A stretch of 64,000 nucleotides of DNA. Origin: Sanderia malayensis (Eukaryota; Cnidaria; Scyphozoa; Semaeostomeae; Pelagiidae). Made by a program: the position numbers and the translations under genes. Below are positions 1 to 10,617 of this stretch, piece by piece. The stretch spans positions 1-64,000 of the forward strand of contig RQOL01000719.1 of assembly GCA_013076295.1 (NCBI GenBank). Reading direction: 5' to 3'. The stretch's first letter is position 1, and the number at the start of each line of letters is the position of its first letter. The notes under the pieces were generated by a model. That model ran no database searches. It was not told where the DNA came from and worked only from the letters and a program-made list of their open reading frames with translations.

Positions 1-61
1 AAAGTCTTCTACTCTAATATGTATATTCTATGGAATCACATGACATGACATAATGGATATT

Positions 62-1142
62 ATGGATGTTGACATTAAATTAAGCGATCACATGCTCTTG
101 TCCTGCAAAGTAAGTACAACCATTGAATATGAGACTCACAGAAGTGTTTATATTAGGGAATCTGAAAAAAGTAGATGAAAACATTTGTGCAGAAGAGCTA
201 CAAGCCATGATCCAATCAATTAATTTCAGTGGAAACTTTGATATTGTCCTTAATGATTACAAAAATAAACTTAGTAGCTTGGTTGACAGGCATGCCCCGT
301 TAAAAGAAAAATCTATAAAAAATAAAAAAATCCATGCCTTTGTTTGATTCTGAATATGGAGAGCTTAGAAAAAAAGAACAAAGGCAGAAAAAGAGTTCAG
401 AAAGAACACAACAGACTTTAATGAAGCTATGTATAGAAAACAAAGATCTCAAACAACGAAAATGGCCAGAACAAAGAAATACCAAGTATTTGTAACTAAA
501 ATCAATTAGTTAACTAATAAATTACAAACCTTATTTTCGATCACCAAATCATTAATTTACAATTATTCTCCCATTCAGTTTCCACCTGACCAAAGTGATC
601 GTCATATTGCCGATAACTTTCAGAGAAATTTTGCGGAGAAAATTACAAAAATTAGATCATCATTCCGGGCAGACAAACCATGTAAAGAATCTGATTCACT
701 TACCTTATGTTCACACTTTACTCCTCTTGAAACCTTCGAGCCTACAACAGAAAAAGAACTTTTAAACATCATAAAATCCAATAACATAACTAGCTCACCT
801 GATGATCCACTTGGAACAAAGTTCACAATTTAACACATTGATACTTTATTGCCCTTTTGGGTGGATGTTGTCAACCATTCCTTAAATCTGGGTAAGATGG
901 ATGGACTGGAGGCTGCTGTTATAATGCCTATGGCAAAGGTTTCCAGTAATTCAGCAGACGTTAATCAATACAAAAACTTCTGGCAAATTTCTAACTTACC
1001 ATTACTCAGCAAGCTAATAGAAAGATGTGTAGCTCTTTGTTTGAATAAACATTTGCAAAAAAACGACTTACATTCAAGTAGCCGATTTGCTTACAAGAAA
1101 AACTATTCCACAGAACTTTTGCTATTGAATGTTTTCGACGAT
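62..1142 (+). pseudogene. CR1/L2-like non-LTR retrotransposon fragment (endonuclease end, linker, start of RT)
   Basis: Decayed coding sequence of a LINE-type retrotransposon, read across several + frames. Positions 83-91 encode Ser-Asp-His followed by MLL, which resembles the SDH motif closing an APE-type endonuclease domain. A frame change leads into 123-347, which ends in the linker motif DRHAPLKEKS. Another frame covers roughly 415-505 (FNEAMYRKQR), and stop codons lie near 510. Positions 545-830 carry a recognisable pre-RT segment (NFQRNFAEKITKIR), and 849-1142 encode the start of the reverse transcriptase, with NLPLLSKLIERCVA and then YSTELLLLNVFDD. The YxDD catalytic motif and everything after it are missing, because the sequence jumps at 1142 into ATAC repeat and the GC module. 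Motif order and spacing fit the CR1/L2 group. At least three frameshifts and two stops make it inactive. The subfamily is uncertain. Confidence 0.8.
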
Positions 1143-1264
1143 GCATACATACATGGGCCGGATTCGGTCGCTTCGCTCCCTCCCCGGAGCCCGTCAAGTA
1201 GACAAAGCTTAATCTGGTTGGCGCGCTTCGCGCGATGCATTCGCTGCTGCTCATGCCGATACAT
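1143..1264 (-). repeat. Partial 3'-end GC module opening the array
   Basis: A short ATAC stretch is followed by the GC-rich module found throughout the array: a CCGG...CCCCGG inverted repeat, a spacer with AAGCTTAATCTGG, the hairpin GCGCGC-TTC-GCGCG and TGCATTCGCTGC. The usual outer copy carrying CTAG is absent, so the leftmost unit is truncated against the retrotransposon fragment. Strand follows the Rep gene further right. Confidence 0.75.
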
Positions 1265-2338
1265 ACATACATACCCTACAATACATACCCTACAATACAT
1301 ACCCTACATAGCATACCCTACGATACATACCCTACAATACATACCCTACAATACATACCCTACAATACATACCCTACAATACACACCCTACAATACATAC
1401 CCTACAATAAATACCCTACAATACATACCCTTCATAACATACCCTACAATACATACCCTACAATACATACCCTACAATACATACCTTACATAGCATACCC
1501 TACGATACATACCCTACATAACATACCCTACAATACATACCCTACAATACATACCCTACAATACATACCCTACAATACATACCCTACAATACATACCCTA
1601 CAATACATACCCTACAATACATACCCTACAATACATACCTTACATAGCATACCCTACGATACATACCCTACATAACATACCCTACAATACATACCCTACA
1701 ATACATACCCTACAATACATACCCTACAATACATACCCTACAATACATACCCTACAATACATACCCTACTATGCATACCCTACAATACATACCCTACAAT
1801 ACATACCCTACAATACATACCCTACATAACATACCCTACAATACATACCCTACAATAAATACCTTACAATACATACTCTACAATACATACCCTACAATAC
1901 ATACCCTACAATATATACCCTACAATACATACCCTACAATACATACCCTACAATACATACCCTACAATACATACCCTACAATACATACCCTACAATACAT
2001 ACCCTACAATACATACCCTACAATACATAACCTACAATACATACCCTACAATACATACCCTACAATAAATACCCTACAATACATACCCTACAATACATAC
2101 CCTACTATGCATACCCTACAAGACATACCCTACAATACATACCCTACAATACATACCCTACAATACATACCCTACATAACATACCCTACAATACATACCC
2201 TACTATACATACCCTACAATACATACCCTACAATACATACCCTACAATACATACCCTACAATACATACCCTACATAACATACCCTACAATACATACCCTA
2301 CTATACATACCCTACCATACATACCCTACAATACGTAC
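1265..2338. repeat. 14-bp minisatellite, unit 0
   Basis: About 76 tandem copies of a 14-bp unit, consensus accctacaatacat, with common variants accctacataacat, accctacgatacat and acctt in place of accct. Because 14 is not a multiple of 3, the repeat translates with a 42-bp period, giving long spurious ORFs made of YIPYNTYPTIHTLQ-like 14-residue repeats. Confidence 0.95.
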
Positions 2339-3797
2339 TACAACGCAACATTTCTAAAGAAAGTAAAGGTGGAAGCTCGAATCTTCCCCCTGACAATCGA
2401 CCGCCCTGCGCCCACCCTGCCGCCCCCCTGAAAGCCGAAGGGTGATAGCTTCAGTGTGAAGTTTGAAAAAAAAAGTTGCCTTCAAAAATTTAATCAATCT
2501 TGGAAAATTTAAACTCAATCTCTAATAAAAAATATATCAAACTGTAGCGAAGGAAACAGCGAATCCGATGAAAATAATAACATTTCTAAACAGTGTTGTT
2601 TTGAATTTTAAGAGAGGATTTACTGCAGCAAAAGACAAAACCCGTGAAAAAATTTATTCATCAGCCAACTTTAAAAACACAAAAATTCCCCTAACTTGGT
2701 CAAAATTTGTCCACTTGAACTCAAATTACACCAACAGGAAGCTGATGCCTTGGCGATTAAGTATCGAAAGTAATTGGGTGCATATGAAATGCTTTTCGCA
2801 ACTTTAGTTGTACATTTTTGAAGTCCAAGGCATGAGTTTCTTCATCAAAAATAGCCCTGAAATGAAACCCGTGCAAAAAATAGCATTTAAAACACGAATC
2901 CCAACTTTCAAATTAAATTAACTTGGCCAATTTTTGTCCTACACACCCCACGAAAACATCAACATGAAGCTAGTAGCTTGGCGAACATTTATCGAAAGTA
3001 TTTGGGTGAAAAAAACAAAGTTTTGGCAGGTTAAAAATTAATTTTCGCAAATGCAAAACACACACGTGTTGCGTGAAAATTTCGTGTTTTCCAGCAAAAC
3101 CCAATCTCGGCTAAAACTGTCCAAAAACAGAGGAAAATCAACAAAACAAAAAAAACAACCCCAGATAACTTTAGTTCTCGTGTAAATAAACAGTTATCGA
3201 AAGTTTAAATGGAGAAAATCGGCCCAGAACGACCCGAGAAACTCAAAATTGTCTTTGTGTTTTGGTTAGGCCCTCGAGCCGAAAGAAAAACGTGAGGTTA
3301 AACAAAACAAAACTCGTGCTATTTAAAGCAAAAAACAATTGAATAAAGGAAATACCTTGAAATAATTGTCCACACATTGTCTCGACAGGTCCTGAGAACA
3401 ATTGACACGTCTTTACAATTGATTTCCGGCAAGTATTCACGCTTAAACAGGAGCAACTTGCCGCCCGTTCAACCGAAAAAACACGTGTTTCTCCCTGCTC
3501 GTTTTGCATCTCATTAACTTGGTCCTCCAAACTTTCTAGAAAGTCGGAACACAAAATGGGCCATAACTCGAGAACCGTTTAGAGTATAACTTAGCGGAAA
3601 ACTTTACTGTGATCAGCAGAATGCAGCGATCATTTCTATACCCATTTGCACCCTTATTGACCCCAGCAAAAAAGCCTTTGTGTTCACAACGAAATTCCTT
3701 TGATCCCATTGTCGGTCGAACGTCGATTGTTCAACAAACAATAGCCCATTGTTCACAGTCGGCGGGTCACGTGTCGACGTAGATTACATAATAGAGA
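2339..3797 (-). repeat. Long-class body (5' terminal region of a unit)
   Basis: Non-coding segment of about 1.46 kb repeated across the window. On the + strand it begins after the minisatellite with an ACGCAACATTTCTAAAG motif, then a C-rich patch with CCACCCTGCCGCCCCCCTGA. It continues through AT-rich sequence containing an internal direct duplication (around 2690-2815 and 2925-3060). It ends in iterated ATTGTT motifs, a CACGTG and AGA before the next CTAG. On the minus strand it carries an open frame of about 100 codons (3243-3554) seen in most copies, but the differences between copies include many amino-acid changes and frameshifts, so I do not call a gene. Confidence 0.8.
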
Positions 3798-4107
3798 CTA
3801 GCCAGGGGCCCGGTCGCTACGCTCCCTCCCCGGAGCCCCCCAAGCAACAAAAGTTTAATGTGGTTGGCGCGCTTCGCGCGCTGCATTCGCTCCCGCTCAT
3901 GCCCATACATACATACATAAATACATACATACATACATACATACATACATACATACATACATACATACATACATACATACATACATACATACATGAACTG
4001 GGTTCAGTCGCTTCGCTCCCTCCCGGAGCCCGTTAAGTAAACAAAGCTTAATCTGGTTGGCGCGCTTCGCACGCTGCATTCCCTGCCGCTCATGCCCATA
4101 CATACAT
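3798..4107 (-). repeat. 3' terminal block with CTAG, ATAC tract and two GC modules
   Basis: CTAG is at 3798-3801, inside AGACTAGCC. It is followed by a GC module with a CCGG/GGGGC stem and the GCGCGC-TTC-GCGCGC hairpin, a (CATA)n tract at about 3904-3993, and a second, slightly degenerate GC module at 3994-4100. On the minus strand this reads as a GC hairpin followed by CTAG, the layout expected at a Helitron 3' end. Confidence 0.7.
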
Positions 4108-4665
4108 ACATACCCTACAATACATACCCTACAATACATACCCTACAATACATACCCTACAATACATACCCTACATAACATACCCTACAATACATACCCT
4201 ACAATAAATACCTTACAATACATACTCTACAATACATACCCTACAATACATACCCTACAATATATACCCTACAATACATACCCTACAATACATACCCTAC
4301 AATACATACCCTACAATACATACCCTACAATACATACCCTACGATACATAACCTACAATACATACCCTACAATACATACCCTACAATAAATACCCTACAA
4401 TACATACCCTACAATACATACCCTACTATACATACCCTACAATACATACCCTACAATACATACCCTACAATACATACCCTACAATACATACCCTACATAA
4501 CATACCCTACAATACATACCCTACTATACATACCCTACAATACATACCCTACAATACATACCCTACAATACATACCCTACAATACATACCCAACATAACA
4601 TACCCTACAATACATACCCTACTATACATACCCTACCATACATACCCTACAATACGTACTACGAC
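4108..4665. repeat. 14-bp minisatellite, unit 1
   Basis: About 40 copies of the accctacaatacat unit. The order of variant repeats closely matches the second half of the array at 1265-2338, so the two arrays are recent duplicates of each other. Confidence 0.95.
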
Positions 4666-6119
4666 GCAACATTTCTAAAGAAAGTAAAGGTGGGAGCTCG
4701 AATCTTCCCCCTGACAATCGACCGCCCTGCGCCCACCCTGCCGCCCCCCTGAAAGCCGAAGGGTGATAGCTTCAGTGTGAAGTTTGAAAAAAAAAGTTGC
4801 CTTCAAAAATTTAATCAATCTTGGAAAATTTAAACTCAATCTCTAATAAAAAATATATCAAACTGTAGCGAAGGAAACAGCGAATCCGATGAAAATAATA
4901 ACATTTCTAAACAGTGTTGTTTTGAATTTTAAGAGATGATTTACTGCAGCAAAAGACAAAACCCGTGAAAAAATTTATTCATCAGCCAACTTTAAAAACA
5001 CCAAAATTCCCCTAACTTGGTCAAAATTTGTCCACTTGAACTCAAATTACACCAACAGGAAGCTGATGCCTTGGCGATTAAGTATCGAAAGTAATTGGGT
5101 GCATATGAAATGCTTTTCGCAACTTTAGTTGTACATTTTTGAAGTCCAAGGCATGAGTTTCTTCATCAAAAATAGCCCTGAAATCAAACCCATGAAAAAA
5201 ATAGCATTTAAAACACGATTCACCAACTTTCAAATTAGATTAACGTGGCCAATGTTTGTCCTACACACCCCACGAAAATATCAACATGAAGCTAATAGCT
5301 TGGCGAACATTTATCGAAAGTATTTGAGTGAAAAAACAAAGTTTTGGCAGGTTAAAAATTAATTTTCGCAAGTGCAAAACACACGCGTGTTGCTTGAAAA
5401 TTTAGTGTTTTTCAGCAAAACCCAAACTCGGCTAAAACTGTTCAAAAACAGAGGAAAATCAACAAAACAAAAAAAACAAAGCCATATAACTTTAGTTCTC
5501 GTGTCAATAAACAGGTATCGAAAGTTTAAAGGGAGAAAATCGGCCCAGAACGACCCGAGAAAAGCAAAATTGTCTTCGTGTTTTGGTTAGGCCCTCGAGC
5601 CGAAAGAAAAACGTGAGGTGAAACAAAACAAAACTCGTGCTATTTAAAGCCAAAAACAATTGAATAAAGGAAATACCTTGAAATAATTGTCCACCAATTG
5701 TCTCCACAGGTCTTGACAACAATTTACACGTCTTTACAATTGATTTCCGGCAGGTATTTACGTTTAAACTCGAGCAACTTGCCGCCCGTTCAACGAAAAT
5801 AACACCTGCTTCTCCTTGCTCGTTTTGCATCTCATTAACTCGGTCCTCGGAACTTTCTAGAAAGTCGGAACACAAAATGGGCCATAACACCCGAACCGTT
5901 TGGAGTAGAAAATAGCGGAAAGCTTTACTGTGATCAGCGTAATGCAGCGATCATTTTGATACCAATTTGCACCCTTATTGACCACCCACAAAAAAGCCTT
6001 TGTGTTCACAACGAAATTCCTTTGATCCCATTGTTCGGTCGAACGTCGATTGTTCAAAAGACAATGGGCATTGTTCACAGTCGGCCGGTCACGTGTCGAC
6101 GTAGATTATATAATAGAGA
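4666..6119 (-). repeat. Long-class body, unit 1
   Basis: Near-identical to the body at 2339-3797, including the C-rich patch, the internal direct duplication and the terminal CACGTG region. It joins the CTAG of the Rep-bearing unit at 6120. Confidence 0.85.
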
Positions 6120-7784
6120 CTAGCCGGGGGCGCTCGCTACGCTCGCTTCCCGGAGTCCCTCAAGTAAAAAAAGTTTAATGTGGTTGGCGCACTTCGTGCG
6201 CTGCATTCGCTAACGCTCATGCCCTTTGCCACCCCACGTACAGTGGTTTGGCTGGCCCTCGCTCCCCTGTCTATCTATTGTCACGATTGTAATGTTTAAC
6301 ATGCATGGAAATTAGTTTTAGTGATCAGCCTCGTTTTCATTTCAAAATCCTCGTTTTCATCAGGTAAGCCTCGTACTGATGGTACAGTATATAAGATGCA
6401 AGATCAAAGTTTGTTATGTTGTAGGGACAACAACAATTAGTCTGCTATTAGTTGAGTGCATGCATTGACACTTGGCTGTGGTCCTTTGTGAAGCTAATAT
6501 AAACAGTAAAGGATGATCTGTGATGAGCATCCAGAATTTAAATTAATGTTCACTTACAGAGGTATAGTGTTGTTTCCATGATGAGATGACACTGATGCAT
6601 TGATTTTTGATAAAGCATTAGGTATGAAGCCTCCAATACTTGCATTTGTGTATTGATGTAAATGAGTAGATCTACAAAGTGAAAGAGACAAACTATATTC
6701 CACTTAACATGTTGGTATATTACTATCAAGGGTAAAAAATTATTGGATTTGGATGTGGAGAATCTGTGGAGTTTAATTTTCCTTTGATGTTGATTTAATG
6801 TATGTCAATATGAAAAGAAATAAAGAAATGAATATTGATCAGTATGACATGACATTACAGTATGACATTACAGACAAAACAGATCATGTAATGCAATTGC
6901 CACGAAAAAGCTTTATTAAATTAAATCAAGTATACAAAGATTTCCACGGCTGGGATTGGTTTTGCATTAGTTTCAATCATATAGAACATAAGGATAAGCA
7001 TCGGACCGGACACCGTGGATAACCAATGCAAAAGTACTTCATAATCATCATCAATGGGATGGGAATTGCATGGTGAAAGGAGTTTCATAGGAGTATTAGG
7101 CTTGGCAAGGAAGGCAGCCACAAATTGAAGAGAATCGTGAACAAAAATATTATAACCAAATTAAAGCCACTGGAACATGTGGGTACAGCATTAAACATTA
7201 CATGTATTAGGTTTACTTTCTCTTATTTCAGCATCAAGTTCCGTTGCGATCCAAGATTTGGCAAACGATTATTGGGACAGCACAACCACCAGCGTGAAAA
7301 ATTGCTACGTTGACAAAAAATAAGATAAATCAAAATCATACAAAAAATCATGTTGTTATGCAGCCTCTTCTTAACGTAATGATCTGATTGAAGTGGATTG
7401 GCTAATAATGAACGTGACCCAAGAGAACTCAAGTGAACAAATAACATGCTGCCAGTGCGTCCTTCCTTTCATCTTTTCTTTCTCTGACTGGGTCACTGGC
7501 GATGGTAAGTAAGTTTTTCCAGATCGTATTATATCATTGCGATCTTTCAAGATACATCTTTAAAATAAATCTGTAGCATTTTTGTCAAGGCTTTCATTCA
7601 TTTTGGTAGCGTATAAGAGTTTAGGAAATATAGTATTTGACGAAATCCCTTGAGAATAGGCCACATTTAAGAAAAACGGATGTTAGAGATAAGATACATT
7701 GTCTGTACTGGAAAATGATATAAGATTCTGTTCTTTTTAGGTTCTATTACATGTTCTATTCGTCCATTTTGGGTACTGTCTGTG
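6120..7784 (-). repeat. 3' half of the Rep-bearing Helitron-like unit
   Basis: It starts with CTAG (6120-6123) and a GC module whose inner hairpin is the variant GCGCAC-TTC-GTGCGC, followed by a degenerate module (TGGTTTGGCTGGCCCTCGC). About 1.5 kb of AT-rich DNA then leads up to the end of Rep exon 5. Nearly the whole block is matched, with indels, by 59533-61340. On the minus strand it lies downstream of the Rep coding exons, where the rest of Rep and the helicase should be, but I see no such coding sequence. Candidate exons inside it are listed separately. Confidence 0.65.
7014..7100 (-). CDS. Candidate 29-codon exon of unknown function, copy 1
   Basis: On the minus strand an acceptor-like pyrimidine run ending AG precedes 7100, and a donor GTG follows 7014. 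Between them lie 87 bases encoding NTPMKLLSPCNSHPIDDDYE and then LLHWLS. The paralogous block has the same 87-bp interval at 60420-60506, with the same frame and only a few substitutions, mostly synonymous, while the flanks diverge faster. That pattern suggests past coding constraint. I do not recognise the peptide as part of a Helitron Rep or helicase. It could be a captured host exon or chance. Confidence 0.3.
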
Positions 7785-8725
7785 ATTGGCCGTCATGGTT
7801 AGGAAGATGTCAGGCTTGCCATACTTTCTTACGATGGTCATTGCATCTTGAAAGTTCTGGTACATATTTCGTTGACTGCCTGAAAAAGATGAGGGAAGTA
7901 TGACAACACGACCGACATCAATGTGAAGGGGTTCGTTGGGATTGTTTGCCCTGGCCATTTGATTTTCGATTTCAGCCCTTCTGTTCAGGTGATCCATCAG
8001 GCCTCGATAACTGTCAGCACGTAATTGCCGTTGATTGTGTAAAATCCAGTGGAGCTTGTTTCCTTCTATTTTGGTGTATGCATCCACCAAATATTGTTGA
8101 AAGAGAAGTGTTGCCCTGTGGATGGTGGACAGTTGATTTCTGACTTGTATTCGGTACGAATAATATTCGGCGATTGTAAGTTTGGTACGGTGGTTACGAT
8201 TAGCATTTTGCTGGCCTTGTCCTTCACGTGTAGGTAGACGTTGAAGGTCCACGCTGTATCCACGATCACCCTGAAAGAACAACAATGGATAGGTTAGAGG
8301 ATCCGCAACAGGATCTATGGCATTAATCTTCATAAGATTACCACGCCTTGTTTGAATTTGAAGCTCTCTATCCTCGGGATTAGGAGCACCGCCATTGCGT
8401 GTAGTGTAGACTGCTGCAATTTCTCTGGCAGTAGGATTATCATATCTTCGATCTTGTTCTGGGCGACCGGTAATAATCATCTTGAATGTGGGAATAGGCT
8501 GATCATTGGCAATGGCTTGCTGCCTTTGCTCTTCCAGTACCTTTCCCATTGTTTTGAAATGTTGAGCAAACCGATTTACTGCCATCAATTCGTTTTGCAG
8601 CAGTGCCACCATGTCTAAGTCCAAGTTTTGTTCTCTGGCTGTGTTCTGGCGTTCTTGCAGTGCTTGTTGGGTGTCCATAATATATAATTCTGCATATTTT
8701 CGGGACCTGTCGGTTTCAGTTACCC
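7737..8725 (-). CDS. Rep exon 5 (Helitron-like N-terminal Rep region, ends in a stop)
   Basis: 989 bases after acceptor TTCAACAG; its first two bases complete the split glycine codon. It carries the long conserved N-terminal Rep region ending in LPSSFSGSQRNMYQNFQDAM and DIFLTMTAN. Family resemblance ends at about 7785, close to where the DNA becomes similar to the block at 59533-61340 (7778). The last 15 codons to the TAA at 7737-7739 may therefore be foreign or decayed. Confidence 0.85.
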
Positions 8726-10617
8726 CTGTTGAATTCAAATGAACATTGTAAATTGTACTTCGTTATATCGACTGTAATTTTGAATGCAGCAAGTCCCTTG
8801 TTGTAAAAGCATCATAAAGCGCCTTGATTTTCGATTTGACAACTCTTAATATCATGGCAAGGATAGTAGAGAGCTAATCCATTGTAGATTGGGTGGGAAA
8901 GGACTTGAGCGTTCTGTGAACATCCGTTTCATCACGTGAAGCTATTATATAAAAATGTAGCATAATATAAGAGCTAGTAAGAGAGGGACGTTATATTTAC
9001 CTGTCATATGGTATGCGTTTCCATGTATAGTGATGACTGGTGGTCCTGCATTAGGGTGTCTTACAACGTTAGCTGTCCAGGATGCCATCGCCATTAGGGA
9101 ATTGTATCTACGGAAATTTTTGAGAAAATATTTAGATTCCTCAGTAGTTCCAGTGTATAAATGCATAACATTTGCCGGGGGTGGTTGAATGGGATCGAGA
9201 GTTATTAATCCTCCCATACAACATTTGTTGTATTGCCTTTTTGAGTTGAGTTCCTCTCTGAAGTACTTCGCTTCACAGTGAATACATGTTCTAGTCATTT
9301 TCCCAAGATGATGAGGCATTGGGGAGAATTGAGGAATTTCAAGAATAGGTTGATTTACTTCCCTTTCATGATGTTCGATGGGTTGGGGGACATCATCTTG
9401 GTGTTGTGGTTGGATTTCGTTTTGCATTTCAACTTCTTGTGGTTGTACCGCTATTTGATTTTCTTCATTCTCATTTTCAAGGTTTGGTTGCAATTCCATA
9501 GCAGCAGGCAATATTTGTGGATCCTGAAATGCAATGCAATCTAAGTTAATATAATTCAATAATGTGTTTTGAAATGCATAAAACTGAAACTTGTGAAGAT
9601 ATGTCTATTTAGAGAGTAAAATAATTTCCTGACATGGTCATATGGAGAATGACTGGTATATTGAAAGCCAATTTTGATGGTAGTCTCTTTTACCTGATTA
9701 TCATGTGGAATTGGAATGTGTTGTTCCACGTTGATTTCATCAGGTTGTGCTGGCCTTTCAATGTCATTATTTTCATTTTCAATATGTGTTTCGGGTTGCA
9801 TCTGCATTGGCCGTATCTGTTAATAATGAAAATTAAATGGAATTAGTTATTTTAGTTATTAGTTATTAGAAATGTTGATGCCATTACTGTGTGACTATGT
9901 AAATTGATGAAAATAAAAATGGGAACTTATAATTGGACATGTCTCAAGTAGGGAAATTGCATGAGGGATTTGGGTTATGGAGAATGGAGTTGCCTGACTG
10001 TAGCTAGTTTTACCTCATTGTCATTTTGAGCTTGATTTACATTAAGCATCTCCACATCTGCCGTTTGTATTGCTGCTGGACCTTCATGATTACGATTCAG
10101 AAGGGGTGGTTGCAACTGCATAACCATCGGCGGTACCTGCGGATGGAAAAATATTGATAATTTGGTTGATATAATAACTGATTTAATTTTGATAGTTTTT
10201 AATTACAAAAAGCTGTATAATATATGGTTGATGTGATTTGAAAAGATTAGCAGAAATTATTGAGTTGTGTACCTGAAGTTGAGGGGCCAGTGCTGCAGGA
10301 TATTGTAAGCCATTGTTTATTGGTTGTGGAACTGCTATAAGTCCGTAGTGGGGAAGCATCGCAGGTAGTTGCCATGGCACATATAATGCCTGCATTTGTG
10401 GATAATGAAGTGGGAGTGGTTGATATTCTGGGGCTGGTTGCTGAGGGTATTCTTGCTGCAACTGGTGAAGATCATTCACTGCTTCCTGTACCATATTATC
10501 AGGTGGCAAATCAGCAGGATGAGGCTGTTGGTTATTCTCACGACGGCGGCGAGCTGCATCCCGCATTTGATTACGACGACTGGTGCCGGTAATGCCCTTT
10601 TTGGCTTTTCTTGGCAT
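7737..10617 (-). CDS. Helitron Rep protein, N-terminal portion, five exons (truncated)
   Basis: This would encode the replication initiator of a rolling-circle (Helitron) transposon, acting on DNA in the nucleus. Five minus-strand exons join in frame (10617-10273, 10136-10014, 9816-9694, 9523-9001, 8725-7737) across GT-AG introns of 136, 197, 170 and 275 bp, giving 700 residues with no internal stop. Visible features in order: basic N-terminus (MPRKAKK); Q/P/N-rich region to about residue 270; zinc motif C277-x2-C280...C298-C299; RRYNSLMAMAS near 339; RRYDNPTAREIAAV 465-477; LTYPLLF 515; LFQQYLVDAYTKIE 579-592; LPSSFSGSQRNMYQNFQDAM 648-667; KYGKPDIFLTMTAN to 685. Matching family sequence stops there, and a stop follows 15 codons later. 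The catalytic HxH, the Tyr motif and the helicase are absent, so the protein cannot be a complete transposase. Start chosen at MPRK; an in-frame ATG lies 16 codons upstream. Confidence 0.85.
9001..9523 (-). CDS. Rep exon 4 (zinc motif)
   Basis: 523 bases: acceptor TTTCAG before 9523 and donor GTAAATA after 9001. It ends one base into a glycine codon. It contains CIHCEAKYFREE followed by a CC pair, a zinc-binding pattern typical of the N-terminal region of Helitron proteins, then FLKNFRRYNSLMAMAS and a GNAYHM motif that continues into exon 5. Confidence 0.85.
9694..9816 (-). CDS. Rep exon 3 (41 codons)
   Basis: 123 bases, phase 0 at both ends: acceptor TTAACAG and donor GTAAAAG. It encodes an acidic, Q/N-rich segment beginning IRPMQMQPE. 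It looks like a diverged duplicate of exon 2, and the start of exon 4 carries a related MELQPN motif. Confidence 0.7.
10014..10136 (-). CDS. Rep exon 2 (41 codons)
   Basis: Exactly 123 bases, phase 0 at both ends: acceptor CCGCAG before 10136 and donor GTAAAAC after 10014. It encodes a low-complexity Q/N/P-rich segment beginning VPPMVMQLQP. Exon 3 has the same length and phase and a similar start, suggesting exon duplication. Confidence 0.7.
10273..10617 (-). CDS. Rep exon 1 (basic and Q/P-rich N-terminus)
   Basis: 115 codons ending in CAG before a GTACAC donor (phase 0). It begins with a lysine/arginine-rich stretch and continues into a Gln/Pro/Tyr-rich region. Two more copies of this exon occur in the window (18756-19058 and 43321-43663). 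They match closely over the Q/P-rich part and differ most in the first 30 codons. Confidence 0.8.

Noticed and set aside
3767..3994. ORFs rich in MYVC or HTYI repeats on both strands (many places)
   Set aside because: They are translations of (CATA)n microsatellite and GC modules. They occur in overlapping frames on both strands and change with repeat length.
7231..7319. Plus-strand exon after a TTTCAG acceptor (SSSVAIQDLANDYW)
   Set aside because: The paralogue at about 60797 diverges in amino acids and ends at a different stop, so there is no sign of coding constraint.
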